From Hippasteria phrygiana (Eukaryota > Echinodermata > Asteroidea > Valvatida > Goniasteridae): a DNA stretch of 64,000 nucleotides. The position numbers and the translations under genes were made by a program. Positions 44,801 through 59,470 of the stretch are shown here, piece after piece (position 1 is the stretch's first letter; the number at the start of each line of letters is the position of its first letter). The DNA is taken from positions 372,001 to 436,000 of the forward strand of contig JAZGUH010000720.1 in NCBI GenBank assembly GCA_037893225.1, in the 5' to 3' direction. The notes under the pieces were generated by a model. That model did not search any database and was not told where the DNA came from. It was given only the letters and a program-made list of their open reading frames with translations.

Positions 44801-47800
44801 TGAAGACCCCTAACTCGCTTACTCTATTTTTCCATCAACTCCAGGAGAGATCAACCTCCGGCTCCTGGCTGTTCAAGACCTTGAGGCCTTACAAGATTAT
44901 ATCCTGGACAGAACTGAAAGGCCTAGTGAGATAGAGAGCATATGAAATCATGCTGTAGGATGCGGGCTTAGATCAGCACAACAGACCTATGGTGTTTTGT
45001 AGACGAGTAAGTCTAACACTCTCTCTATCTATCTCTGTCTCTCTATCTCTTACTCTCACATTCTAACCCGAACACAAGCACTCTCACTCTAAGGGCCATG
45101 TCACACAGGACAATTTTCAGGCAATCGGGTCCAACCAAATTCCACATAGAAAAACATGGAATTTTGTATTTTCACCAAATTGTCTTAAGAAGAGAAATGT
45201 CCTTATTGCACTTGAAGAATTTCTTTTCGGCTGCAGCGCTGTTACTTGCCCACAAATTGCTTGTTAAAATTGCATTGTGTAACAAGGCCCTAACTCTAGC
45301 ACTCTTAAAACCCGCACTCTTAAAACCCGCACTCTTAAAACCCGCACCCTTAAAACCCGCACCCTTAAAACCCGCACCCTTAAAACCCGCACCCTTAAAA
45401 CCCGCACCCTTAAAACCCGCACCCTTAAAACCCGCACCCTTAAAACTTGCACCCTTAAAACCCGCACCCTTAAAACCCGCACCCTTCAAACCCGCACCCT
45501 TCAAACCCGCACCCTTCAAACCTGCACCCTTCAAACCCGCACCCATCTCTTACTCTCACATTCTAACCCGAACACAACCACTCTTACTCTAAGGGCCATG
45601 TCACACAGAAACATTTTCAGGCAATCGGGTCCAACCAAATTCCACATAGAAAAACAGGGAATTCTTTTATTTTCACCAAACTGTCTTAAGAAGAAAAATG
45701 TCTTTACTGCACTTTAAGAATTTCTTTTCGGCTGCAGCGCTGTTACTTGCCCACAAATTGCTTGTTAAAATTGCATTGTGTAACAAGGCCCTAACTCTAG
45801 CACTCTTAAAACCCGCACCCTTAAAACCCGCACCCTTAAAACCCGCACCCTTAAAACCCGCACCCTTAAAACCCGCACCCTTAAAACCCGCACCCTTAAA
45901 ACCCGCACCCTTAAAACATGCACCCTTAAAACCCGCACCCATCTCTTACTCTCACATTCTAACCCGAACACAAGCACTCTTACTCTAAGGGCCATGTCAC
46001 ACAGGAAAATTTTCAGGCAATCGGGTCCAACCAAATTCCACATAGAAAAACAGGGAATTCTTTTATTTTCACCAAACTGTCTTAAGAAGACAAATGTCTT
46101 TATTGCACTTGAAGAATTTCTTTTCGGCTGCAGCGCTGTTACTTGCCCACAAATTGCTTGTTAAAATTGCATTGTGTAACAAGGCCCTAACTCTAGCACT
46201 CTTAAAACCCGCACTCTTAAAACCCGCACTCTTAAAACCCGCACCCTTAAAACCCGCACCCTTAAAACCCGCACCCTTAAAACCCGCACCCTTAAAACCC
46301 GCACCCATCTCTTACTCTCACATTCTAACCCGAACACAAGCACTCTTACTCTAAGGGCCATGTCACACAGGAAAATTTTCAGGCAATCGGGTCCAACCAA
46401 ATTCCACATAGAAAAACAGGGAATTCTTTTATTTTCACCAAACTGTCTTAAGAAGAAAAATTTCTTTATTGCACTTGAAGAATTTCTTTTCCGCTGCAGC
46501 GCTGTTACTTGCCCACAAATTGCTTGTTAAAATTGCATTGTGTAACAAGGCCCTAACTCTAGCACTCTTAAAACCCGCACTCTTAAAACCCGCACTCTTA
46601 AAACCCGCACCCTTAAAACCCGCACTCTTAAAACCCGCACCCTTAAAACCCGCACCCTTTAAAACCCGCACCCTTAAAACCCGCACCCTTAAAACCCGCA
46701 CCCTTAAAACCCGCACCCTTAAAACCCGCACCCTTAAAACCTGCACCCTTAAAACCCGCACCCATCTCTTACTCTCACATTCTAACCCGAACACAAGCAC
46801 TCTTACTCTGAGGGCCATGTCACACAGGAAAATTTTCAGGCAATCGGGTCCAACCAAATTCCACATAGAAAAACAGGGAATTCTTTTATTTTCACCAAAC
46901 TGTCTTAAGAAGAAAAATGTCTTTATTGCACTTGAAGAATTTCTTTTCGGCTGCAGCGCTGTTACTTGCCGCACAAATTGCTTGTTAAAATTGCATTGTG
47001 TAACAAGGCCCTAACTCTAGCACTCTTAAAACCCGCACTCTTAAAACCCGCACCCTTAAAACCCGCACCCTTAAAACCCGCACCCTTAAAACCCGCACCC
47101 TTAAAACCCGCACCCTTAAAACCCGCACCCTTAAAACCCGCACCCTTAAAACCCGCACCCTTAAAACTTGCACCATTAAAACCCGCACCCTTAAAACTTG
47201 CACCATTAAAACCCGCACCCTTAAAACCCGCACCCTTCAAACCCGCACCCTTCAAACCCGCACCCTTCAAACCTGCACCCTTCAAACCTGCACCCTTCAA
47301 ACCCGCACCCATCTCTTACTCTCACATTCTAACCCGAACACAAGCACTCTTACTCTAAGGGCCATGTCACACAGAAACATTTTCAGGCAATCGGGTCCAA
47401 CCAAATTCCACATAGAAAAACAGGGAATTCTTTTATTTTCACCAAACTGTCTTAAGAAGAAAAATGTCTTTACTGCACTTTAAGAATTTCTTTTCGGCTG
47501 CAGCGCTGTTACTTGCCCACAAATTGCTTGTTAAAATTGCATTGTGTAACAAGGCCCTAACTCTAGCACTCTTAAAACCCGCACTCTTAAAACCCGCACC
47601 CTTAAAACCCGCACCCTTAAAACCCGCACCCTTAAAACCCGCACCCTTAAAACCCGCACCCTTAAAACCCGCACCCTTAAAACCCGCACCCTTAAAACCC
47701 GCACCCTTAAAACCCGCACCCTTAAAACCCGCACCCATCTCTTACTCTCACATTCTAACCCGAACACAAGCACTCTTACTCTAAGGGCCATGTCACACAG

Positions 47801-48586
47801 GAAAATTTTCAGGCAATCGGGTCCAACCAAATTCCACATAGAAAAACAGGGAATTCTTTTATTTTCACCAAACTGTCTTAAGAAGAAAAATTTCTTTATT
47901 GCACTTGAAGAATTTCTTTTCGGCTGCAGCGCTGTTACTTGCCCACAAATTGCTTGTTAAAATTGCATTGTGTAACAAGGCCCTAACTCTAGCACTCTTA
48001 AAACCCGCACTCTTAAAACCCGCACTCTTAAAACCCGCACCCTTAAAACCCGCACTCTTAAAACCCGCACCCTTAAAACCCGCACCCTTTAAAACCCGCA
48101 CCCTTAAAACCCGCACCCTTAAAACCCGCACCCTAACTCGAACCTTAACCCTAACACTTGCACTCAAACCCTTAACTCTAACAACTAATTTGAAGACCCC
48201 TAACTCGCTTACTCTATTTTTCCATCAACTCCAGGAGAGATCAACCTCCGGCTCCTGGCTGTTCAAGACCTTGAGGCCTTACAAGATTATATCCTGGACA
48301 GAACTGAAAGGCCTAGTGAGATAGAGAGCATATGAAATCATGCTGTAGGATGCGGGCTTAGATCAGCACAACAGACCTATGGTGTTTTGTAGACGAGTAA
48401 GTCTAACACTCTCTCTATCTATCTCTGTCTCTCTATCTCTTACTCTCACATTCTAACCCGAACACAAGCACTCTCACTCTAAGGGCCATGTCACACAGGA
48501 CAATTTTCAGGCAATCGGGTCCAACCAAATTCCACATAGAAAAACATGGAATTTTGTATTTTCACCAAATTGTCTTAAGAAGAGAA
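41807..48586 (+). repeat. Higher-order repeat, period 3,390 bp, two nearly identical copies
   Basis: Markers at 41807, 42308, 42704, 43073, 43527, 44074 and 44503 (steps 501, 396, 369, 454, 547, 429, then 694) recur at +3,390 (45197 onward) and begin a third time at 48587. The third copy departs from the pattern after 49484. Differences I saw between copies 1 and 2 are few: T at 43199, T at 44519 and G at 46810 against the other copy. Confidence 0.92.
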
Positions 48587-51500
48587 ATGTCCTTATTGCA
48601 CTTGAAGAATTTCTTTTCGGCTGCAGCGCTGTTACTTGCCCACAAATTGCTTGTTAAAATTGCATTGTGTAACAAGGCCCTAACTCTAGCACTCTTAAAA
48701 CCCGCACTCTTAAAACCCGCACTCTTAAAACCCGCACCCTTAAAACCCGCACCCTTAAAACCCGCACCCTTAAAACCCGCACCCTTAAAACCCGCACCCT
48801 TAAAACCCGCACCCTTAAAACCCGCACCCTTAAAACTTGCACCCTTAAAACCCGCACCCTTAAAACCCGCACCCTTCAAACCCGCACCCTTCAAACCCGC
48901 ACCCTTCAAACCTGCACCCTTCAAACCCGCACCCATCTCTTACTCTCACATTCTAACCCGAACACAACCACTCTTACTCTAAGGGCCATGTCACACAGAA
49001 ACATTTTCAGGCAATCGGGTCCAACCAAATTCCACATAGAAAAACAGGGAATTCTTTTATTTTCACCAAACTGTCTTAAGAAGAAAAATGTCTTTACTGC
49101 ACTTTAAGAATTTCTTTTCGGCTGCAGCGCTGTTACTTGCCCACAAATTGCTTGTTAAAATTGCATTGTGTAACAAGGCCCTAACTCTAGCACTCTTAAA
49201 ACCCGCACCCTTAAAACCCGCACCCTTAAAACCCGCACCCTTAAAACCCGCACCCTTAAAACCCGCACCCTTAAAACCCGCACCCTTAAAACCCGCACCC
49301 TTAAAACATGCACCCTTAAAACCCGCACCCATCTCTTACTCTCACATTCTAACCCGAACACAAGCACTCTTACTCTAAGGGCCATGTCACACAGGAAAAT
49401 TTTCAGGCAATCGGGTCCAACCAAATTCCACATAGAAAAACAGGGAATTCTTTTATTTTCACCAAACTGTCTTAAGAAGACAAATGTCTTTATTGCACTT
49501 GAAGAATTTCTTTTCGGCTGCAGCGCTGTTACTTGCCCACAAATTGCTTGTTAAAATTGCATTGTGTAACAAGGCCCTAACTCTAGCACTCTTAAAACCC
49601 GCACTCTTAAAACCCGCACTCTTAAAACCCGCACTCTTAAAACCCGCACTCTTAAAACCCGCACCCTTAAAACCCGCACCCTTAAAACCTGCACCCTTAA
49701 AACCCGCACCCATCTCTTACTCTCACATTCTAACCCGAACACAAGCACTCTTACTCTAAGGGCCATGTCACACAGGAAAATTTTCAGGCAATCGGGTCCA
49801 ACCAAATTCCACATAGAAAAACAGGGAATTCTTTTATTTTCACCAAACTGTCTTAAGAAGAAAAATGTCTTTATTGCACTTGAAGAATTTCTTTTCGGCG
49901 GCAGCGCTGTTACTTGCCCACAAATAGCTTGTTAAAATTGCATTGTGTAACAAGGCCCTAACTCTAGCACTCTTAAAACCCGCACTCTTAAAACCCGCAC
50001 GCTTAAAACCCGCACCCTTAAAACCCGCACTCTTAAAACCCGCACCCTTAAAACCCGCACCCTTAAAACCCGCACCCTTAAAACCCGCACCCTTAAAACC
50101 CGCACCCTTAAAACCCGCACCCTTAAAACCCGCACCCTAACTCGAACCTTAACCCTAACACTTGCACTCAAACCCTTAACTCTAACAACTAATTTGAAGA
50201 CCCCTAACTCGCTTACTCTATTTTTCCATCAACTCCAGGAGAGATCAACCTCCGGCTCCTGGCTGTTCAAGACCTTGAGGCCTTACAAGATTATATCCTG
50301 GACAGAACTGAAAGGCCTAGTGAGATAGAGAGCATATGAAATCATGCTGTAGGATGCGGGCTTAGATCAGCACAACAGACCTATGGTGTTTTGTAGACGA
50401 GTAAGTCTAACACTCTCTCTATCTATCTCTGTCTCTCTATCTCTTACTCTCACATTCTAACCCGAACACAAGCACTCTCACTCTAAGGGCCATGTCACAC
50501 AGGACAATTTTCAGGCAATCGGGTCCAACCAAATTCCACATAGAAAAACATGGAATTTTGTATTTTCACCAAATTGTCTTAAGAAGAGAAATGTCCTTAT
50601 TGCACTTGAAGAATTTCTTTTCGGCTGCAGCGCTGTTACTTGCCCACAAATTGCTTGTTAAAATTGCATTGTGTAACAAGGCCCTAACTCTAGCACTCTT
50701 AAAGCATGCACCCTTAAAACCCGCACCCTTAAAACCCGCACCCTTAAAACCCGCACCCATCTCTTACTCTCACATTCTAACCCGAACACAAGCACTCTTA
50801 CTCTAAGGGCCATGTCACACAGGAAAATTTTCAGGCAATCGGGTCCAACCAAATTCCACATAGAAAAACAGGGAATTCTTTTATTTTCACCAAACTGTCT
50901 TAAGAAGAAAAATGTCTTTATTGCACTTGAAGAATTTCTTTTCGGCTGCAGCGCTGTTACTTGCCCCACAAATTGCTTGTTAAAATTGCATTGTGTAACA
51001 AGGCCCTAACTCTAGCACTCTTAAAACCCGCACTCTTAAAACCCGCACTCTTAAAACCCGCACTCTTAAAACCCGCACCCTTAAAACCCGCACCCTTAAA
51101 ACCCGCACCCTTAAAACCCGCACCCTTAAAACATGCACCCTTAAAACCCGCACCCTTAAAACCCGCACCCTTAAAACCTGCACCATTAAAACCCGCACCC
51201 TTAAAACCCGCACCCATCTCTTACTCTCACATTCTAACCCGAACACAAGCACTCTTACTCTAAGGGCCATGTCACACAGGAAAATTTTCAGGCAATCGGG
51301 TCCAACCAAATTCCACATAGAAAAATAGGGAATTCCTTCTATTTTCACCAAACTGTCTTAAGAAGAAAAATGTCTTTATTGCACTTGAAGAATTTCTTTT
51401 CGGCTGCAGCGCTGTTACTTGCCCACAAATTGCTTGTTAAAATTGCATTGTGTAACAAGGCCCTAACTCTAGCACTCTTAAAACCCGCACTCTTAAAACC

Positions 51501-53831
51501 CGCACTCTTAAAACCCGCACCCTTAAAACCCGCACCCTTAAAACCCGCACCCTTAAAACCCGCACCCTTAAAACCCGCACCCTTAAAACCCGCACCCTTA
51601 AAACCCGCACCCTTAAAACCCGCACCCTTAAAACCCGCACCCTTAAAACCCGCACCCTTAAAACTTGCAACCTTAAAACCCGCACCCTTCAAACCCGCAC
51701 CCTTCAAACCCGCACCCTTCAAACCCGCACCCTTCAAACCTGCACCCTTCAAACCCGCACCCATCTCTTACTCTCACATTCTAACCCGAACACAAGCACT
51801 CTTACTCTAAGGGCCATGTCACACAGAAACATTTTCAGGCAATCGGGTCCAACCAAATTCCACATAGAAAAACAGGGAATTCTTTTATTTTCACCAAACT
51901 GTCTTAAGAAGAAAAATGTCTTTACTGCACTTTAAGAATTTCTTTTCGGCTGCAGCGCTGTTACTTGCCCACAAATTGCTTGTTAAAATTGCATTGTGTA
52001 ACAAGGCCCTAACTCTAGCACTCTTAAAACCCGCACTCTTAAAACCCGCACCCTTAAAACCCGCACCCTTAAAACCCGCACCCTTAAAACCCGCACCCTT
52101 AAAACATGCACCCTTAAAACCCGCACCCTTAAAACCCGCACCCTTAAAACCCGCACCCTTAAAACCCGCACCCTTAAAACATGCACCCTTAAAACCCGCA
52201 CCCATCTCTTACTCTCACATTCTAACCCGAACACAAGCACTCTTACTCTAAGGGCCATGTCACACAGGAAAATTTTCAGGCAATCGGGTCCAACCAAATT
52301 CCACATAGAAAAACAGGGAATTCTTTTATTTTCACCAAACTGTCTTAAGAAGACAAATGTCTTTATTGCACTTGAAGAATTTCTTTTCGGCTGCAGCGCT
52401 GTTACTTGCCCACAAATTGCTTGTTAAAATTGCATTGTGTAACAAGGCCCTAACTCTAGCACTCTTAAAACCCGCACTCTTAAAACCCGCACCCTTAAAA
52501 CCCGCACCCTTAAAACCCGCACCCTTAAAACCCGCACCCTTAAAACCCGCACCCTTAAAACCCGCACCCTTAAAACCCGCACCCTTAAAACCCGCACCCT
52601 TAAAACCCGCACCCTAACTCGAACCTTAACCCTAACACTTGCACTCAAACCCTTAACTCTAACAACTAATTTGAAGACCCCTAACTCGCTTACTCTATTT
52701 TTCCATCAACTCCAGGAGAGATCAACCTCCGGCTCCTGGCTGTTCAAGACCTTGAGGCCTTACAAGATTATATCCTGGACAGAACTGAAAGGCCTAGTGA
52801 GATAGAGAGCATATGAAATCATGCTGTAGGATGCGGGCTTAGATCAGCACAACAGACCTATGGTGTTTTGTAGACGAGTAAGTCTAACACTCTCTCTATC
52901 TATCTCTGTCTCTCTATCTCTTACTCTCACATTCTAACCCGAACACAAGCACTCTCACTCTAAGGGCCATGTCACACAGGACAATTTTCAGGCAATCGGG
53001 TCCAACCAAATTCCACATAGAAAAACATGGAATTTTGTATTTTCACCAAATTGTCTTAAGAAGAGAAATGTCCTTATTGCACTTGAAGAATTTCTTTTCG
53101 GCTGCAGCGCTGTTACTTGCCCACAAATTGCTTGTTAAAATTGCATTGTGTAACAAGGCCCTAACTCTAGCACTCTTAAAGCATGCACCCTTAAAACCCG
53201 CACCCTTAAAACCCGCACCCATCTCTTACTCTCACATTCTAACCCGAACACAAGCACTCTTACTCTAAGGGCCATGTCACACAGGAAAATTTTCAGGCAA
53301 TCGGGTCCAACCAAATTCCACATAGAAAAACAGGGAATTCTTTTATTTTCACCAAACTGTCTTAAGAAGAAAAATGTCTTTATTGCACTTGAAGAATTTC
53401 TTTTCGGCTGCAGCGCTGTTACTTGCCTCACAAATTGCTTGTTAAAATTGCATTGTGTAACAAGGCCCTAACTCTAGCACTCTTAAAACCCGCACTCTTA
53501 AAACCCGCACTCTTAAAACCCGCACTCTTAAAACCCGCACCCTTAAAACCCGCACCCTTAAAACCCGCACCCTTAAAACCCGCACCCTTAAAACATGCAC
53601 CCTTAAAACCCGCACCCTTAAAACCCGCACCCTTAAAACCTGCACCATTAAAACCCGCACCCTTAAAACCCGCACCCATCTCTTACTCTCACATTCTAAC
53701 CCGAACACAAGCACTCTTACTCTAAGGGCCATGTCACACAGGAAAATTTTCAGGCAATCGGGTCCAACCAAATTCCACATAGAAAAACAGGGAATTCCTT
53801 CTATTTTCACCAAACTGTCTTAAGAAGAAAA

Positions 53832-56599
53832 ATGTCTTTATTGCACTTGAAGAATTTCTTTTCGGCTGCAGCGCTGTTACTTGCCCACAAATTGCTTGTT
53901 AAAATTGCATTGTGTAACAAGGCCCTAACTCTAGCACTCTTAAAACCCGCACTCTTAAAACCCGCACTCTTAAAACCCGCACCCTTAAAACCCGCACCCT
54001 TAAAACCCGCACCCTTAAAACCCGCACCCTTAAAACCCGCACCCTTAAAACCCGCACCCTTAAAACCCGCACCCTTAAAACCCGCACCCTTAAAACCCGC
54101 ACCCTTAAAACCCGCACCCTTAAAACCCGCACCCTTAAAACTTGCACCCTTAAAACCCGCACCCTTAAAACCCGCACCCTTCAAACCCGCACCCTTCAAA
54201 CCCGCACCCTTCAAACCTGCACCCTTCAAACCCGCACCCATCTCTTACTCTCACATTCTAACCCGAACACAAGCACTCTTACTCTAAGGGCCATGTCACA
54301 CAGAAACATTTTCAGGCAATCGGGTCCAACCAAATTCCACATAGAAAAACAGGGAATTCTTTTATTTTCACCAAACTGTCTTAAGAAGAAAAATGTCTTT
54401 ACTGCACTTTAAGAATTTCTTTTCGGCTGCAGCGCTGTTACTTGCCCACAAATTGCTTGTTAAAATTGCATTGTGTAACAAGGCCCTAACTCTAGCACTC
54501 TTAAAACCCGCACTCTTAAAACCCGCACCCTTAAAACCCGCACCCTTAAAACCCGCACCCTTAAAACCCGCACCCTTAAAACATGCACCCTTAAAACCCG
54601 CACCCATCTCTTACTCTCACATTCTAACCCGAACACAAACACTCTTACTCTAAGGGCCATGTCACACAGGAAAATTTTCAGGCAATCGGGTCCAACCAAA
54701 TTCCACATAGAAAAACAGGGAATTCTTTTATTTTCACCAAACTGTCTTAAGAAGACAAATGTCTTTATTGCACTTGAAGAATTTCTTTTCGGCTGCAGCG
54801 CTGTTACTTGCCCACAAATTGCTTGTTAAAATTGCATTGTGTAACAAGGCCCTAACTCTAGCACTCTTAAAACCCGCACTCTTAAAACCCGCACGCTTAA
54901 AACCCGCACCCTTAAAACCCGCACCCTTAAAACCCGCACCCTTAAAACCCGCACCCTTAAAACCCGCACCCTTAAAACATGCACCCTTAAAACCCGCACC
55001 CTTAAAACCCGCACCCTTAAAACCTGCACCATTAAAACCCGCACCCTTAAAACCCGCACCCATCTCTTACTCTCACATTCTAACCCGAACACAAGCACTC
55101 TTACTCTAAGGGCCATGTCACACAGGAAAATTTTCAGGCAATCGGGTCCAACCAAATTCCACATAGAAAAACAGGGAATTCCTTCTATTTTCACCAAACT
55201 GTCTTAAGAAGAAAAATGTCTTTATTGCACTTGAAGAATTTCTTTTCGGCTGCAGCGCTGTTACTTGCCCACAAATTGCTTGTTAAAATTGCATTGTGTA
55301 ACAAGGCCCTAACTCTAGCACTCTTAAAACCCGCACTCTTAAAACCCGCACTCTTAAAACCCGCACCCTTAAAACCCGCACCCTTAAAACCCGCACCCTT
55401 AAAACCCGCACCCTTAAAACCCGCACCCTTAAAACCCGCACCCTTAAAACCCGCACCCTTAAAACCCGCACCCTTAAAACCCGCACCCTTAAAACCCGCA
55501 CCCTTAAAACCCGCACCCTTAAAACTTGCACCCTTAAAACCCGCACCCTTAAAACCCGCACCCTTCAAACCCGCACCCTTCAAACCCGCACCCTTCAAAC
55601 CTGCACCCTTCAAACCCGCACCCATCTCTTACTCTCACATTCTAACCCGAACACAAGCACTCTTACTCTAAGGGCCATGTCACACAGAAACATTTTCAGG
55701 CAATCGGGTCCAACCAAATTCCACATAGAAAAACAGGGAATTCTTTTATTTTCACCAAACTGTCTTAAGAAGAAAAATGTCTTTACTGCACTTTAAGAAT
55801 TTCTTTTCGGCTGCAGCGCTGTTACTTGCCCACAAATTGCTTGTTAAAATTGCATTGTGTAACAAGGCCCTAACTCTAGCACTCTTAAAACCCGCACTCT
55901 TAAAACCCGCACCCTTAAAACCCGCACCCTTAAAACCCGCACCCTTAAAACATGCACCCTTAAAACCCGCACCCTTAAAACCCGCACCCTTAAAACCCGC
56001 ACCCTTAAAACCCGCACCCTTAAAACATGCACCCTTAAAACCCGCACCCATCTCTTACTCTCACATTCTAACCCGAACACAAGCACTCTTACTCTAAGGG
56101 CCATGTCACACAGGAAAATTTTCAGGCAATCGGGTCCAACCAAATTCCACATAGAAAAACAGGGAATTCTTTTATTTTCACCAAACTGTCTTAAGAAGAC
56201 AAATGTCTTTATTGCACTTGAAGAATTTCTTTTCGGCTGCAGCGCTGTTACTTGCCCACAAATTGCTTGTTAAAATTGCATTGTGTAACAAGGCCCTAAC
56301 TCTAGCACTCTTAAAACCCGCACTCTTAAAACCCGCACTCTTAAAACCCGCACTCTTAAAACCCGCACCCTTAAAACCCGCACCCTTAAAACCTGCACCC
56401 TTAAAACCCGCACCCATCTCTTACTCTCACATTCTAACCCGAACACAAGCACTCTTACTCTAAGGGCCATGTCACACAGGAAAATTTTCAGGCAATCGGG
56501 TCCAACCAAATTCCACATAGAAAAACAGGGAATTCTTTTATTTTCACCAAACTGTCTTAAGAAGAAAAATGTCTTTATTGCACTTGAAGAATTTCTTTT
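53832..56599 (+). repeat. Higher-order repeat, period 1,384 bp
   Basis: Markers 53832, 54393, 54759 recur as 55216, 55777, 56203. The first steps are equal (561) while the second differ (366 versus 426) through extra 15-mers. Confidence 0.75.
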
Positions 56600-59422
56600 C
56601 GGCTGCAGCGCTGTTACTTGCCCACAAATAGCTTGTTAAAATTGCATTGTGTAACAAGGCCCTAACTCTAGCACTCTTAAAACCCGCACTCTTAAAACCC
56701 GCACGCTTAAAACCCGCACCCTTAAAACCCGCACCCTTAAAACCCGCACCCTTAAAACCCGCACCCTTAAAACCCGCACCCTTAAAACCCGCACCCTTAA
56801 AACCCGCACCCTTAAAACCCGCACCCTTAAAACCCGCACCCTTAAAACTCGCACCCTTAAAACCCGCACCCTAACTCGAACCTTAACCCTAACACTTGCA
56901 CTCAAACCCTTAACTCTAACAACTAATTTGAAGACCCCTAACTCGCTTACTCTATTTTTCCATCAACTCCAGGAGAGATCAACCTCCGGCTCCTGGCTGT
57001 TCAAGACCTTGAGGCCTTACAAGATTATATCCTGGACAGAACTGAAAGGCCTAGTGAGATAGAGAGCATATGAAATCATGCTGTAGGATGCGGGCTTAGA
57101 TCAGCACAACAGACCTATGGTGTTTTGTAGACGAGTAAGTCTAACACTCTCTCTATCTATCTCTGTCTCTCTATCTCTTACTCTCACATTCTAACCCGAA
57201 CACAAGCACTCTCACTCTAAGGGCCATGTCACACAGGACAATTTTCAGGCAATCGGGTCCAACCAAATTCCACATAGAAAAACATGGAATTTTGTATTTT
57301 CACCAAATTGTCTTAAGAAGAGAAATGTCCTTATTGCACTTGAAGAATTTCTTTTCGGCTGCAGCGCTGTTACTTGCCCACAAATTGCTTGTTAAAATTG
57401 CATTGTGTAACAAGGCCCTAACTCTAGCACTCTTAAAACATGCACCCTTAAAACCCGCACCCTTAAAACCCGCACCCTTAAAACCCGCACCCATCTCTTA
57501 CTCTCACATTCTAACCCGAACACAAGCACTCTTACTCTAAGGGCCATGTCACACAGGAAAATTTTCAGGCAATCGGGTCCAACCAAATTCCACATAGAAA
57601 AACAGGGAATTCTTTTATTTTCACCAAACTGTCTTAAGAAGAAAAATGTCTTTATTGCACTTGAAGAATTTCTTTTCGGCTGCAGCGCTGTTACTTGCCC
57701 CACAAATTGCTTTGTTAAAATTGCATTGTGTAACAAGGCCCTAACTCTAGCACTCTTAAAACCCGCACTCTTAAAACCCGCACTCTTAAAACCCGCACTC
57801 TTAAAACCCGCACCCTTAAAACCCGCACCCTTAAAACCCGCACCCTTAAAACCCGCACCCTTAAAACATGCACCCTTAAAACCCGCACCCTTAAAACCCG
57901 CACCCTTAAAACCTGCACCATTAAAACCCGCACCCTTAAAACCCGCACCCATCTCTTACTCTCACATTCTAACCCGAACACAAGCACTCTTACTCTAAGG
58001 GCCATGTCACACAGGAAAATGTTCAGGCAATCGGGTCCAACCAAATTCCACATAGAAAAACAGGGAATTCCTTCTATTTTCACCAAACTGTCTTAAGAAG
58101 AAAAATGTCTTTATTGCACTTGAAGAATTTCTTTTCGGCTGCAGCGCTGTTACTTGCCCACAAATTGCTTGTTAAAATTGCATTGTGTAACAAGGCCCTA
58201 ACTCTAGCACTCTTAAAACCCGCACTCTTAAAACCCGCACTCTTAAAACCCGCACCCTTAAAACCCGCACCCTTAAAACCCGCACCCTTAAAACCCGCAC
58301 CCTTAAAACCCGCACCCTTAAAACCCTCACCCTTAAAACCCGCACCCTTAAAACCCGCACCCTTAAAACCCGCACCCTTAAAACCCGCACCCTTAAAACC
58401 CGCACCCTTAAAACCCGCACCCTTAAAACCCGCACCCTTAAAACCCGCACCCTTAAAACCCGCACCCTTCAAACCCGCACCCTTCAAACCCGCACCCTTC
58501 AAACCTGCACCCTTCAAACCCGCACCCATCTCTTACTCTCACATTCTAACCCGAACACAAGCACTCTTACTCTAAGGGCCATGTCACACAGAAACATTTT
58601 CAGGCAATCGGGTCCAACCAAATTCCACATAGAAAAACAGGGAATTCTTTTATTTTCACCAAACTGTCTTAAGAAGAAAAATGTCTTTACTGCACTTTAA
58701 GAATTTCTTTTCGGCTGCAGCGCTGTTACTTGCCCACAAATTGCTTGTTAAAATTGCATTGTGTAACAAGGCCCTAACTCTAGCACTCTTAAAACCCGCA
58801 CTCTTAAAACCCGCACCCTTAAAACCCGCACCCTTAAAACCCGCACCCTTAAAACCCGCACCCTTAAAACATGCACCCTTAAAACCCGCACCCTTAAAAC
58901 CCGCACCCTTAAAACCCGCACCCTTAAAACCCGCACCCTTAAAACCCGCACCCTTAAAACATGCACCCTTAAAACCCGCACCCATCTCTTACTCTCACAT
59001 TCTAACCCGAACACAAGCACTCTTACTCTAAGGGCCATGTCACACAGGAAAATTTTCAGGCAATCGGGTCCAACCAAATTCCACATAGAAAAACAGGGAA
59101 TTCTTTTATTTTCACCAAACTGTCTTAAGAAGACAAATGTCTTTATTGCACTTGAAGAATTTCTTTTCGGCTGCAGCGCTGTTACTTGCCCACAAATTGC
59201 TTGTTAAAATTGCATTGTGTAACAAGGCCCTAACTCTAGCACTCTTAAAACCCGCACTCTTAAAACCCGCACGCTTAAAACCCGCACCCTTAAAACCCGC
59301 ACTCTTAAAACCCGCACCCTTAAAACCCGCACCCTTAAAACCCGCACCCTTAAAACCCGCACCCTTAAAACCCGCACCCTTAAAACCCGCACCCTTAAAA
59401 CCCGCACCCTTAAAACCCGCAC

Positions 59423-59470
59423 CCTAAAAACCCGCACCCTAAAAACCCGCACCCTAAAAACCCGCACCCT
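59423..59470 (+). repeat. Local run of the variant unit CCCTAAAAACCCGCA
   Basis: Three adjacent 15-mers carry the same TT-to-TA change seen nowhere else in the window, so the variant arose once and spread by slippage. Confidence 0.8.
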
